DNA from: Candidatus Mediterraneibacter stercoripullorum
GTDB taxonomy: Bacteria > Bacillota > Clostridia > Lachnospirales > Lachnospiraceae
Length of the DNA stretch: 49,827 nt
Direction of reading: 5' to 3'
Assembly: GCA_019115765.1 (NCBI GenBank)
Contig: DXCZ01000057.1
Coordinates: 1 to 49,827 of the forward strand
Shown here: positions 1 through 7,847 of the stretch, one piece after another
Layout of the letters: each line of letters opens with the position of its first letter
Position numbering within the stretch: position 1 is the first letter of the stretch
Notes under the pieces: model-generated
Databases searched by the model: none
Told to the model about the DNA's origin: nothing
Seen by the model: only the letters and a program-made list of their open reading frames with translations
Translations under genes and position numbers: made by a program

Positions 1-99
1 GAATTTTAAAAAACATTATATTAAAATTGTAAATAGGGATTTCGGGCTTTCCCCGGAATATTTGACTTACTGTATATACAAAAAGGAGGAACTAAGAAG

Positions 100-363
100 A
101 TGAGTGATTTAAGCAATACTCAATTCTTTCAAGTTGAGCCGGGACCGCAGATCTCAGCAAAGGATATTCTTGAGATCGTGTTCAAGGCTCTTAAGGAAAA
201 GGGATATAATCCGGTGAACCAGATCGTCGGATATATTATGTCAGGAGATCCGACTTATATTACAAGCTATAACGGCGCAAGAAGCCTTGTTATGAAAGTT
301 GAGCGCGATGAGCTTGTGGAAGAATTGCTGAAATCGTATATTGCGAATAATACATGGGAATAA
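100..363 (+). CDS. ireB: IreB family regulatory phosphoprotein (UPF0297)
   Basis: An 87-residue protein of the IreB/YrzL family, full length for the family. In enterococci IreB is a small substrate of the Ser/Thr kinase IreK that tunes cephalosporin resistance and envelope homeostasis; no enzymatic activity is known. The start is fixed by a strong AAAGGAGG eleven or so bases upstream. The N-terminal stretch with Ser/Thr ([10 protein letters not shown]) is where phosphorylation would be expected, and the rest carries the conserved helical core ([27 protein letters not shown]). It is the first gene of a tight cluster ireB-ruvX-DUF1292, the same order as yrzL-yrrK-yrzB downstream of alaS in Bacillus, so alaS probably lies just off the left edge. 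Family identity is certain; the physiological role here is inferred. Confidence 0.95.
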   Translation: MSDLSNTQFFQVEPGPQISAKDILEIVFKALKEKGYNPVNQIVGYIMSGDPTYITSYNGARSLVMKVERDELVEELLKSYIANNTWE

Positions 364-370
364 TCCAGAT

Positions 371-817
371 ATGAGGATCATGGGACTGGACTATGGGACG
401 AAGACAGTGGGAGTCGCAGTAAGCGACCCGCTTGGTCTTACGGCTCAGGGGATAGAGACGATAGAGAGAAAAGAAGAAAACAAGCTTCGGCGGACCTGCG
501 CAAGGATTGAAGAGCTGGTCAGGGAATACCATGTGGATACAATTGTCCTTGGATTTCCCAAGCACATGAACAATGATATCGGAGAACGTGCTCTAAAAAC
601 TCTTGAATTCCGGGATATGCTGGTCAGGCGGACCGGACTTGAGGTAGTGATGTGGGATGAACGTCTTACTACGGTATCAGCGGAACGTACACTGATGGAA
701 AGCGGGGTAAGACGCGAAAACCGTAAAAAATTTGTGGATAAGATCGCAGCTGTTTTCATTCTGCAGGGATATCTGGATTCCCTTTCCATGAAAAGGGATG
801 TGGACGTCCCGGAGTAA
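371..817 (+). CDS. ruvX: RuvX/YqgF-type Holliday junction resolvase family protein
   Basis: A 148-residue RNase H-fold protein of the YqgF/RuvX family, proposed to act as a Holliday junction resolvase and, in some bacteria, in 16S rRNA 5' end processing. The N-terminal [20 protein letters not shown] carries the first catalytic Asp (GLDYG), and later segments [10 protein letters not shown] and WDERLTT contain the further conserved acidic positions. I chose the ATG at 371, seven bases after the ireB stop, because it begins exactly at the family N-terminus; an in-frame TTG at 341 lies inside ireB and would add ten non-conserved residues. The ribosome binding site is weak, which suggests translational coupling to ireB. 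Confidence 0.94.
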   Translation: MRIMGLDYGTKTVGVAVSDPLGLTAQGIETIERKEENKLRRTCARIEELVREYHVDTIVLGFPKHMNNDIGERALKTLEFRDMLVRRTGLEVVMWDERLTTVSAERTLMESGVRRENRKKFVDKIAAVFILQGYLDSLSMKRDVDVPE

Positions 818-859
818 AAACACGATAAGGGGATATTTATTTTTCAGGGGATAATTATT

Positions 860-1120
860 ATGGAAAAAGTAAGATTTACCTTTGGCGACGGAAGTGGCGA
901 GGACGAGTTTTTTGTCCTTGAAGAGACTAAGATAAATGGTGCGGCATACATACTCGTGACAGACTCACAGGAGGATGACGCAGAATGTCTGATCCTTAAG
1001 CAGGTTAGCGAAGGACAGCAGGAGGACAGTGTCTACGAGATCGTTGAAGATGAGACCGAACTTCAGGCTGTGTCAAAAGTATTCGAAGAACTGCTTGAGG
1101 ATGTGAATATAGAAATGTAA
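860..1120 (+). CDS. yrzB: DUF1292 family protein (YrzB-like)
   Basis: An 86-residue acidic protein of the DUF1292 family. It contains the family pattern of a beta-rich start (FTFGDGSGEDEFFVLEET), the tract YILVTDSQEDDAECLILKQV and a C-terminal EVSKVFEELL-like helix (here LQAVSKVFEELLEDV). Function is unknown; the gene is almost always found after ireB and ruvX, as here, and is probably co-transcribed with them. The ATG follows a GGGG-containing leader 10 bases away. Confidence 0.9.
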   Translation: MEKVRFTFGDGSGEDEFFVLEETKINGAAYILVTDSQEDDAECLILKQVSEGQQEDSVYEIVEDETELQAVSKVFEELLEDVNIEM

Positions 1121-1177
1121 GATCTCAGATCTTTACAATAGATTATTTATTTACTGCAGGGAGACGGAAGAACACAG

Positions 1178-1639
1178 ATGGAACAGAAAAAGACAGGGGA
1201 GCTGCTGAAAGAACGGTTAAAGGAAAAAGGACTGAAAGTTACGCATCAGAGACTGCTCGTTTTATCAGTTCTGGAACAGAACAGCGGCAGGCACATGACT
1301 GCGGAAGATGTATACGACCTTGTTTCCAGAGATTATCCGGATATCGGACTGGCAACTGTGTACAGAACGCTTCAGCTTCTTCATGAGATGCAGCTGGCGG
1401 ACAGGATCAGTCTGGATGACGGGTGCGTACGTTATGAGATCGGCCATCTGTTTGCCGGAGAATCAAAGCATAATCATCACCATCTTATTTGCAGAAAATG
1501 CGGTGCGGTGATTCCGTTTGGCGATGATCTGCTGGATGATCTGGAACATCATATTGAGAAAGCAACCGGATTTCATGTTCTGGATCATGAATTGAAATTT
1601 TACGGAATATGTAAACAGTGTCTCGGAAAGGAAAAATAA
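1178..1639 (+). CDS. fur: Fur/PerR family metal-dependent transcriptional repressor
   Basis: A 153-residue Fur-superfamily regulator. The N-terminal winged helix (about residues 8-85) holds the recognition helix region LATVYRTLQLLHE, the family hallmark. The dimerisation domain has the His-rich metal site HNHHHLICRKCG (residues 98-109) and two CxxC pairs, C105/C108 and C145/C148, which form the structural zinc site. Whether it senses iron (Fur) or peroxide (PerR) cannot be settled from sequence reading alone. It sits between the ireB cluster and RNase J, about 60 bases after the DUF1292 gene, and may be part of the same transcript. No clear operator could be assigned. Confidence 0.93.
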   Translation: MEQKKTGELLKERLKEKGLKVTHQRLLVLSVLEQNSGRHMTAEDVYDLVSRDYPDIGLATVYRTLQLLHEMQLADRISLDDGCVRYEIGHLFAGESKHNHHHLICRKCGAVIPFGDDLLDDLEHHIEKATGFHVLDHELKFYGICKQCLGKEK

Positions 1640-1741
1640 TTTAGGTAATTTTCCGGACAGCCACAGGAGACGCTGTTGTTCTTTTTGTGCCCGAAAGTAA
1701 AGAAATATACCTATATAAAATACAGCGGAGGTGTTTATTTA

Positions 1742-3412
1742 TTGAAGAAAGAAAAAAAAGGAAAACTAAGGATCATACCCCTGGGAGGACTTGAGCAGAT
1801 CGGTATGAACATCACTGCCTTTGAATATGAGGACAGCATTGTTGTCGTTGACTGCGGACTGGCTTTCCCTGAGGATGATATGCTGGGAATCGATCTTGTC
1901 ATCCCGGATGTGACATATCTGAAGGATAATGCTGACAAGGTAAAAGGATTTGTGATCACTCACGGACATGAGGACCATATCGGTGCTCTGCCGTATGTCC
2001 TCAAGGAGATCAATCTTCCCATCTATACTACTAAGCTTACGATGGGAATCATTGAGAACAAACTGAAAGAGCATAATCTGCTCAGAAGTACGAAAAGAAA
2101 GGTTGTTCGTCACGGGCAGTCCATTAATCTCGGCAAGTTCCGGATCGAGTTTATCAAGACAAACCACAGTATCCAGGATGCATCGGCACTGGCAATTTAT
2201 TCTCCGGCAGGGGTTGTGGTACACACGGGAGACTTCAAGGTGGATTATACCCCTGTATTTGGAGACGCCATCGACCTTCAGCGGTTTGCCGAGATTGGTA
2301 AAAAAGGTGTCCTGGCGCTTATGTCCGACAGTACGAATGCAGAACGTAAGGGATTTACGCAGTCTGAGAGGACCGTAGGCATTACATTTGATCACATTTT
2401 TGCAGAACACCAGAATACCCGCCTGATCATAGCGACATTCGCGTCGAATGTGGACCGTGTGCAGCAGATCATCAACTCTGCATATAAGTATGGCAGAAAA
2501 GTTGTAGTAGAAGGGCGGAGCATGGTTAATATTATCTCGACAGCTTCAGAACTGGGATATCTGAATGTTCCTGATAATACGCTGATTGAGATTGATGAGA
2601 TGAGGAATTACCCTCCTGAGAAGATGGTGCTGATCACTACAGGAAGCCAGGGTGAGTCTATGGCGGCCCTGTCACGAATGGCGGCAGACGTACACCGCAA
2701 AGTGACGATTCAGCCCAATGATACCATCATATTCAGTTCCAATCCTATTCCGGGTAACGAAAAGTCTGTTTCCCGTGTGATCAATGAACTGTCGGCAAAA
2801 GGCGCGGAAGTTATCTTCCAGGATGCTCATGTGTCTGGACATGCCTGCCAGGAGGAATTGAAACTGATTTATTCTCTTGTGAAACCAAAGTATGCCATTC
2901 CGGTTCACGGTGAGTACCGCCATCTGAAGGCGAATGCCGGTGTTGCCCGGTCTCTGGGCATACCGAAGGAAAATATCTTTATCGTACAGTCCGGCGATGT
3001 GCTGGAACTTGACGAGGAGTCCTGTAAGATCGTCGACAAGGTGCATACAGGGGCAATCCTTGTCGATGGTCTTGGTGTCGGTGATGTGGGTAATATTGTT
3101 CTCCGAGACCGCCAGCATCTGGCAGAGGATGGTATCATTATCGTTGTCCTTACTCTTGAGCGCAGATCCAATCGTCTGCTGGCTGGCCCGGATATCGTGT
3201 CTCGTGGTTTTGTCTATGTCCGCGAGTCGGAACAGCTTATGGGCGAGGCAAAGAAAGCGGTGAATGATGCACTGGATAAATGTCTGGCCGGACGTCATAC
3301 AGACTGGAACCGGATCAAACTGGTCATTCGGGATGCGATGAATGATTATATCTGGAAGAAGACAAAACGGAAACCTATGGTGATTCCGATTATTATGGAT
3401 GTGGATGTGTAA
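1742..3412 (+). CDS. rnjA: Ribonuclease J (metallo-beta-lactamase/beta-CASP)
   Basis: RNase J, the 5'-to-3' exo/endoribonuclease central to mRNA decay and rRNA maturation in Firmicutes. The reading frame is open from 1676, but the TTG at 1742 is the better start: it is preceded by GGAGGTG (1727-1733) with 8-base spacing, gives 556 residues, and places the HGHEDH zinc motif at residues 74-79, as in Bacillus RNase J1. Further landmarks are the metallo-beta-lactamase motif HTGDFKVD, the beta-CASP region (STNAERKGFT, GRSMVNI), and VSGHACQEEL with PVHGEYRHL near residue 385. The protein is complete. It ends four bases before trmR, so the two are likely co-translated. Confidence 0.96.
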   Translation: MKKEKKGKLRIIPLGGLEQIGMNITAFEYEDSIVVVDCGLAFPEDDMLGIDLVIPDVTYLKDNADKVKGFVITHGHEDHIGALPYVLKEINLPIYTTKLTMGIIENKLKEHNLLRSTKRKVVRHGQSINLGKFRIEFIKTNHSIQDASALAIYSPAGVVVHTGDFKVDYTPVFGDAIDLQRFAEIGKKGVLALMSDSTNAERKGFTQSERTVGITFDHIFAEHQNTRLIIATFASNVDRVQQIINSAYKYGRKVVVEGRSMVNIISTASELGYLNVPDNTLIEIDEMRNYPPEKMVLITTGSQGESMAALSRMAADVHRKVTIQPNDTIIFSSNPIPGNEKSVSRVINELSAKGAEVIFQDAHVSGHACQEELKLIYSLVKPKYAIPVHGEYRHLKANAGVARSLGIPKENIFIVQSGDVLELDEESCKIVDKVHTGAILVDGLGVGDVGNIVLRDRQHLAEDGIIIVVLTLERRSNRLLAGPDIVSRGFVYVRESEQLMGEAKKAVNDALDKCLAGRHTDWNRIKLVIRDAMNDYIWKKTKRKPMVIPIIMDVDV

Positions 3413-3415
3413 AAG

Positions 3416-4096
3416 ATGATTGTAGATGAACGTATAGTTACATTCATCAATTCACTGGACACAGAGAACAGCGACATACTGGAAACAATTGAGAAAGAAG
3501 CTCTTGCATCTGACGTTCCGATCATCCGGCGTGAGATGCAGAGCTTTCTCAAAGTTCTGCTTATGCTCAAAGGACCTGCGCGCATTCTGGAAGTTGGAAC
3601 TGCCGTAGGTTTCTCTGCGTTATTGATGAGTGAATACGCTCCTGAGGGGAGCAGGATAACAACAATAGAAAACTATGAAAAGAGGATTCCCATTGCCCGG
3701 GAGAATTTCCGGAGAGCAGGAAAGGAAGATGTGATCGAGCTGATAGAAGGAGATGCGGCAACGGTTCTGAAAGAACTGGAAGGGCCGTATGACTTTATTT
3801 TCATGGATGCCGCCAAGGCGCAGTATATCCATTATCTGCCGAATGTGCTTCGGCTGCTCTCAGAAGGAGGATGCCTCGTGTCAGATAATGTGATGCAGGA
3901 CGGCGATGTGATCGAGTCCCGGTTTGCAGTGGAGAGAAGAAACCGGACTATCCATGCCCGTATGAGGGAATATCTCTATGAACTTAAACACAATGATAAA
4001 CTCGTAACGGCAATCCTGCCTCTGGGAGACGGAGTGGCAGTAAGCGTGAAGCAGAGTACAGTGCATAAAATACATTCGACAGGAAAGGAAATGTGA
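3416..4096 (+). CDS. trmR: tRNA 5-hydroxyuridine methyltransferase TrmR-like
   Basis: A 226-residue SAM-dependent O-methyltransferase of the class that includes Bacillus YrrM/TrmR. The SAM-binding glycine motif is ILEVGTAVGFSALLM (about residues 60-74); an acidic loop TTIENYEKR and the metal/catalytic segment FIFMDAAKAQY follow, and the C-terminus has the family signature PLGDGVAVSVK. In Bacillus, TrmR methylates 5-hydroxyuridine at tRNA position 34 to give 5-methoxyuridine. The downstream gene is the U32-family hydroxylase that would supply the substrate, and the two nearly touch (4096/4098). I infer the tRNA role from homology plus this pairing; a generic catechol O-methyltransferase annotation is the alternative. 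Confidence 0.87.
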   Translation: MIVDERIVTFINSLDTENSDILETIEKEALASDVPIIRREMQSFLKVLLMLKGPARILEVGTAVGFSALLMSEYAPEGSRITTIENYEKRIPIARENFRRAGKEDVIELIEGDAATVLKELEGPYDFIFMDAAKAQYIHYLPNVLRLLSEGGCLVSDNVMQDGDVIESRFAVERRNRTIHARMREYLYELKHNDKLVTAILPLGDGVAVSVKQSTVHKIHSTGKEM

Positions 4097-4097
4097 A

Positions 4098-5327
4098 ATG
4101 AGCAGACATCCTGAACTACTGATCCCGGCAAGCAGCCTGGAGGTGCTGAAGACAGCAGTTGTATTCGGCGCCGACGCAGTCTATATCGGCGGCGAGGCAT
4201 TCGGCCTGAGGGCGAAGGCAAAGAACTTCTCTATGGATGATATGAGGGAAGGCATCGCATTTGCACATGAGCATGACGTGAAAGTGTACGTCACAGCTAA
4301 TATACTGGCCCACAATGAGGACCTCTCCGGGGTGCGTGCATATTTTGAAGAACTGAAAGAAATAAAGCCGGATGCGCTGATCATCGCCGATCCCGGGGTG
4401 TTTGACATAGCAAAAGAGGTATGCCCGGAGATCGACAGACATATCAGTACGCAGGCCAATAATACAAATTACGGCACCTATAACTTCTGGTACCGCCAGG
4501 GCGCGAGTCGTGTTGTATCCGCCCGGGAACTGTCTATGAAAGAGATTAAGGAACTGAGAGACAATATCCCTGCGGATCTGGAGATAGAGACCTTCGTACA
4601 CGGAGCCATGTGCATCTCTTATTCCGGACGGTGCCTTCTGAGTAACTACTTTACCGGAAGAGATGCCAACAGGGGAGCATGTACCCATCCCTGCCGCTGG
4701 AAGTATGCTGTGGTCGAAGAGACAAGACCAGGGGAATACATGCCCGTATATGAAAATGAACGTGGAACCTATATCTTCAATTCGAAGGATCTCTGCATGA
4801 TTGAATATATTCCTGAGCTGATCGATGCAGGAATCGACAGCTTCAAGATCGAGGGAAGAATGAAGACTGCACTCTACGTGGCTACAGTGGCCAGGACGTA
4901 CCGCAGGGCGATCGATGATTTCCAGAAGGATCCGGAGCTTTACCGTAAGAATATGCCCTGGTATCTGGATCAGATATCTAACTGCACATACCGGAAGTTC
5001 ACCACTGGATTCTTCTTCGGAAAACCGGATCAGGACGCACAGATTTACGACAGTAATACCTACGTGAAGGAATACACTTACCTGGGAATCGTCGGAAGTG
5101 TGGAAGACGGCCTGTGTCGGATCGAACAGCGCAACAAGTTCTCCGTCGGAGAACAGATCGAAATCATGAAACCAGACGGGCGAAATGTAGAAGTGATGGT
5201 AGAACGTATCCTTAACGAAGACGGAGAGGAGCAGAAGAGCGCTCCTCATCCCAAACAGGTGCTGTGGGTAAAACTGAGCGAAGCACCGGAAAAGTATGAT
5301 ATTCTCAGGAGAATGGAGCAGGAGTGA
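4098..5327 (+). CDS. trhP: U32 family protein, TrhP-like tRNA uridine hydroxylase
   Basis: A 409-residue member of peptidase family U32. The family signature is intact at residues 164-179: E-T-F-V-H-G-A-M-C-I-S-Y-S-G-R-C, followed by NRGACTHPCRW, whose cysteines fit the Fe-S/Cys cluster of this group. Although named as collagenase-like peptidases, the Bacillus (YrrN/YrrO, TrhP) and E. coli members hydroxylate tRNA wobble uridine 34 using prephenate. Position directly after trmR supports that role here. Bacillus carries two adjacent paralogues; only one is present here. A bidirectional terminator follows the stop codon. Confidence 0.88.
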   Translation: MSRHPELLIPASSLEVLKTAVVFGADAVYIGGEAFGLRAKAKNFSMDDMREGIAFAHEHDVKVYVTANILAHNEDLSGVRAYFEELKEIKPDALIIADPGVFDIAKEVCPEIDRHISTQANNTNYGTYNFWYRQGASRVVSARELSMKEIKELRDNIPADLEIETFVHGAMCISYSGRCLLSNYFTGRDANRGACTHPCRWKYAVVEETRPGEYMPVYENERGTYIFNSKDLCMIEYIPELIDAGIDSFKIEGRMKTALYVATVARTYRRAIDDFQKDPELYRKNMPWYLDQISNCTYRKFTTGFFFGKPDQDAQIYDSNTYVKEYTYLGIVGSVEDGLCRIEQRNKFSVGEQIEIMKPDGRNVEVMVERILNEDGEEQKSAPHPKQVLWVKLSEAPEKYDILRRMEQE

Positions 5328-5339
5328 TAAAGAGTTGAA

Positions 5340-5382
5340 AAAGCTGCTGAGTGTCGTGTGCTAAGACATTCAGCAGCTTTGT
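5340..5382. terminator. Bidirectional intrinsic terminator between trhP and sigK
   Basis: A 16-bp stem (5340-5355 with 5365-5380, one G-U pair) reading AAAGCTGCTGAGTGTC / GACATTCAGCAGCTTT with a 9-base loop lies in the 55 bases between the convergent genes trhP and sigK. A-rich and T-rich flanks allow it to work in both directions. Confidence 0.85.
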
Positions 5383-6000
5383 TTAAAAGAAAGCCCTCAG
5401 CTTCTCAATGGCACCCTTCTCAATCCGCGAGACATAAGAGCGGGAAATTCCAAGCTGTCTTGCAATTTCCCGCTGTGTATATTCCTCTCCGTTATACAGG
5501 CCATATCGCATTTTTAAGACGAGCTTTTCACGCTGGGAAAGCTCACTTTCGACTTTTTCATAGAGCTTCTGGATATTCTCCTTGAGCTGGATCCTGTCAG
5601 GAATCTCATTTTCATCAGTCTCAATGATATCATAGAGCCTGATCTCATTCCCTTCCCGGTCTGTGCCGATGGGTTCGTAGAGAGAGATTTCTTTTCCGCT
5701 TTTCTTTCGGGAACGCAGGTGCATCAGAATTTCATTTTCCACGCATCGCGAGGCATACGCGGCCAGCCGGTTTCCTTTATGAGGATTAAAAGTAACGACA
5801 GCTTTGATCAGTCCGATCGTTCCGATAGAGATCAGGTCTTCCGGATCTTCCTCCAGATTTTGATACTTTTTGATCACATGAGCCACCAGACGCAGGTTAC
5901 GTTCGATCAGGATATGCTTGGCTTCAAGGTCCCCTTCCGTATATTTCCTGATATAATATTTTTCTTCCGAGGGAGTGAGTGGGTTAGGAAATGACTGCAA
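5383..6000 (-). CDS. sigK: Sporulation sigma factor SigK-like, lacking a pro-sequence
   Basis: A sigma-70 family factor of the sporulation SigE/SigK type, closest to SigK: ENEILMHLRSRKKSGKEIS, EPIGTDREGNEIRLYDI and the C-terminal helix-turn-helix TQREIARQLGISRSYVSRIE match SigK wording. SigK directs late mother-cell transcription (coat, cortex maturation). I place the start at the TTG ending at 6000, because AAGAGGTG (6006-6013) sits 5 bases upstream; this gives 205 residues beginning MQSFPNPLTPSEEKYY, which aligns with the N-terminus of mature Bacillus SigK. A GTG at 6018 is in frame but has no ribosome binding site, and the frame is closed at 6031. So the ~20-residue hydrophobic pro-peptide is absent. 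The gene is uninterrupted (no skin element). Confidence 0.9.
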   Translation of the reverse strand: MQSFPNPLTPSEEKYYIRKYTEGDLEAKHILIERNLRLVAHVIKKYQNLEEDPEDLISIGTIGLIKAVVTFNPHKGNRLAAYASRCVENEILMHLRSRKKSGKEISLYEPIGTDREGNEIRLYDIIETDENEIPDRIQLKENIQKLYEKVESELSQREKLVLKMRYGLYNGEEYTQREIARQLGISRSYVSRIEKGAIEKLRAFF

Positions 6001-6311
6001 GACGGCACCTCTTAGCACATTTGATATAGTTTATGAAAATATGGTGAAATTTGTGCTTTTCCAAAGAAAAAGAAAATCCAGAAAGAGATTGACAGAACCC
6101 CGGTCAGGGATGTATTATGATTTTACATTTCCGGAGATTTCTTCTCCGGCAATCAAATCCGGCTGATTCAGCCAAATTTTCAGCTGCTTGTTTTTGTGAC
6201 GGGACAAATTGCCCCTGGAAGAAACAGAAGGTATGCCTGAAAAATTGTGTGGTGTTTTACTGTTTTATATAATTGCAGGTGGAGCGGGAACTCATGGAAA
6301 GGAGTGCGAAG
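6001..6311. other. Divergent intergenic region sigK / comM
   Basis: 311 bases without a gene. It holds the sigK promoter described separately, a small hairpin CCGGAG-N7-CTCCGG (6131-6149) and a good housekeeping promoter for comM: TTGTGT (6245-6250), 17-base spacer, TATAAT (6268-6273). Nothing else recognisable. Confidence 0.6.
6027..6054 (-). promoter_or_regulatory. Candidate SigK/SigE-type promoter of sigK
   Basis: On the minus strand, AC (6053-6054), 17 bases, then CATAAACTA (6027-6035) matches the SigK consensus AC-N16/17-CATANNNTA and also resembles a SigE -10. It would start transcription about 20 bases before the TTG start, leaving just room for the ribosome binding site. The match is seen directly; use by SigK or SigE is inference. 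Confidence 0.55.
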
Positions 6312-7847
6312 ATGAGTTTCAGCACAGTTTTGTCTGCAGCGGTGGAAGGGCTCAATATTGAGTTTGTTCATGTAGAAGCGGATGTATCAAATGGACTTCC
6401 GGTGTTCAATATGGTGGGTTATCTGTCATCGGAGGTAAAGGAGGCAGGAGAACGCGTCCGTACTGCGGTGCGTAATTCCGGTCTGGATTTCCCCGCGAAA
6501 AGGGTGGTGATCAATCTGTCACCAGCAACATTGAAGAAAAGGGGAGCGTCTTTTGATCTCCCAATCGCGCTGGCGGTTCTGGCGTCTTTGGGACAGATCC
6601 CTGGAGAAGGGTTAGAGAGAAGTCTGGTCATAGGAGAACTTGGATTGGATGGAAGCGTCAGGAAAGTACCGGGAGTGCTTCCAATCATGATGGAGGCGGC
6701 CAGGAAGAATCATGTGACATGCTGTATCGTGCCAAAGGAAAACGCGGCTGAAGCAGCGCTGGCGGAGAATATGCGTGTAGTTGGTGTGGAATCCCTGGAA
6801 CAGGCTGTTTTGTTCCTGCGAGGAGGGATGCAGCTGCCGAAGGTGCGCAGAAAGGAACAACATAGATGTATAAATACAGGGCAGGAGAATGACTTTTCAG
6901 ATATATGTGGACAGGAAAATGTAAAACGTGCTGCTGAGATTGCAGTGGCAGGCGGACACAATCTTCTGCTTATCGGACCTCCCGGAAGTGGAAAGACAAT
7001 GGCTGCACGGTGTCTTCCGGGTATTCTTCCGCCTATGAACAGGGAGGAAAGTATGGAAATAACAAAAATATACAGCGTTATGGGAATGCTGGATGAAAAT
7101 ATGCCTCTGATAACCAGGCGTCCCTTTCGTGAAGTTCATCATACGGCTACCCGTGTGGCGCTTGCGGGAGGCGGACTAGTGCCACGACCAGGAGAAATCA
7201 GTCTTGCCCATGGAGGTGTCCTCTTTCTTGATGAGCTCCCGGAGTTCAGGAAAAGTGTGCTGGAAGTACTGCGTCAGCCGCTGGAAAGCAGAATGATACA
7301 GATATCCAGAGTACACGGCAAATACAGCTTCCCGGCAGGATTTATGCTGGTGGCAGCTATGAATCCCTGTCCCTGCGGAAGATATCCGGATCCGGGGTGT
7401 ACATGTACCCCTGCCCAGATTCAGGGATATCTGGGAAAAATCAGCCAGCCCTTTCTTGATCGGATCGATCTGTGTGCTGAGGCATCCAAAGTAAGATATG
7501 AAGATCTTTCCAATGAGAAGAAAGGTGAAAGTTCTGCAGCAATCAGGCAGAGAGTATGCCGTGCGCGTGAGATACAGTATGAAAGGTACAGGAAGACAGA
7601 GATACGGGTGAATGCAGAACTTGGCAGCAGGAAATTAAAGGAATTCTGTGAGCTTGGAAAGGCGGAACAGAAGGTGATGGAGCAGGCATTTTCTATGTTG
7701 GACCTGACGGCAAGAGCCTATCATCGGATTATCCGTACAGCACGGACAATCGCTGACCTTGACGGCGAGGAGCGGATTCGGACAGAACATCTGAATGAAG
7801 CGATTGGATACAGAGTAGTTGACAGAAGATACTGGAGGCGGCAGTGA
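6312..7847 (+). CDS. comM: YifB/ComM family Mg chelatase-like AAA+ ATPase
   Basis: A 511-residue ComM/YifB protein; in Haemophilus and Vibrio ComM is a branch-migration helicase that extends strand exchange during natural transformation. The N-terminal ChlI-like domain (FSTVLSAAVEGLNIEFVHVE, then GLPVFNMVGY) is followed by the AAA+ domain with Walker A LIGPPGSGKT (near residue 220) and a Walker B segment GGVLFLDELPEF, then the AAMNPCPCGRYPDP motif with conserved cysteines and the C-terminal ChlI domain (SMLDLTARAYHRIIRTARTI). The ATG at 6312 has GGAG nine bases upstream and lies about 32 bases after the predicted transcription start, which excludes the earlier in-frame codons. It overlaps dprA by one base. 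Confidence 0.94.
   Translation: MSFSTVLSAAVEGLNIEFVHVEADVSNGLPVFNMVGYLSSEVKEAGERVRTAVRNSGLDFPAKRVVINLSPATLKKRGASFDLPIALAVLASLGQIPGEGLERSLVIGELGLDGSVRKVPGVLPIMMEAARKNHVTCCIVPKENAAEAALAENMRVVGVESLEQAVLFLRGGMQLPKVRRKEQHRCINTGQENDFSDICGQENVKRAAEIAVAGGHNLLLIGPPGSGKTMAARCLPGILPPMNREESMEITKIYSVMGMLDENMPLITRRPFREVHHTATRVALAGGGLVPRPGEISLAHGGVLFLDELPEFRKSVLEVLRQPLESRMIQISRVHGKYSFPAGFMLVAAMNPCPCGRYPDPGCTCTPAQIQGYLGKISQPFLDRIDLCAEASKVRYEDLSNEKKGESSAAIRQRVCRAREIQYERYRKTEIRVNAELGSRKLKEFCELGKAEQKVMEQAFSMLDLTARAYHRIIRTARTIADLDGEERIRTEHLNEAIGYRVVDRRYWRRQ

Noticed and set aside
1650..1690. Possible terminator between fur and RNase J (ACAGC...GCTGT with following T-rich tract)
   Set aside because: Stem of only about five pairs and an interrupted T-run; not convincing.
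1676..1741. Extended N-terminus of RNase J from an earlier codon
   Set aside because: The TTG at 1742 has a strong ribosome binding site and gives Bacillus-like numbering of the HGHEDH motif.
4116..5249. Long open frame on the minus strand opposite trhP (377 codons)
   Set aside because: It mirrors the codon pattern of trhP, has no ribosome binding site and no family resemblance.
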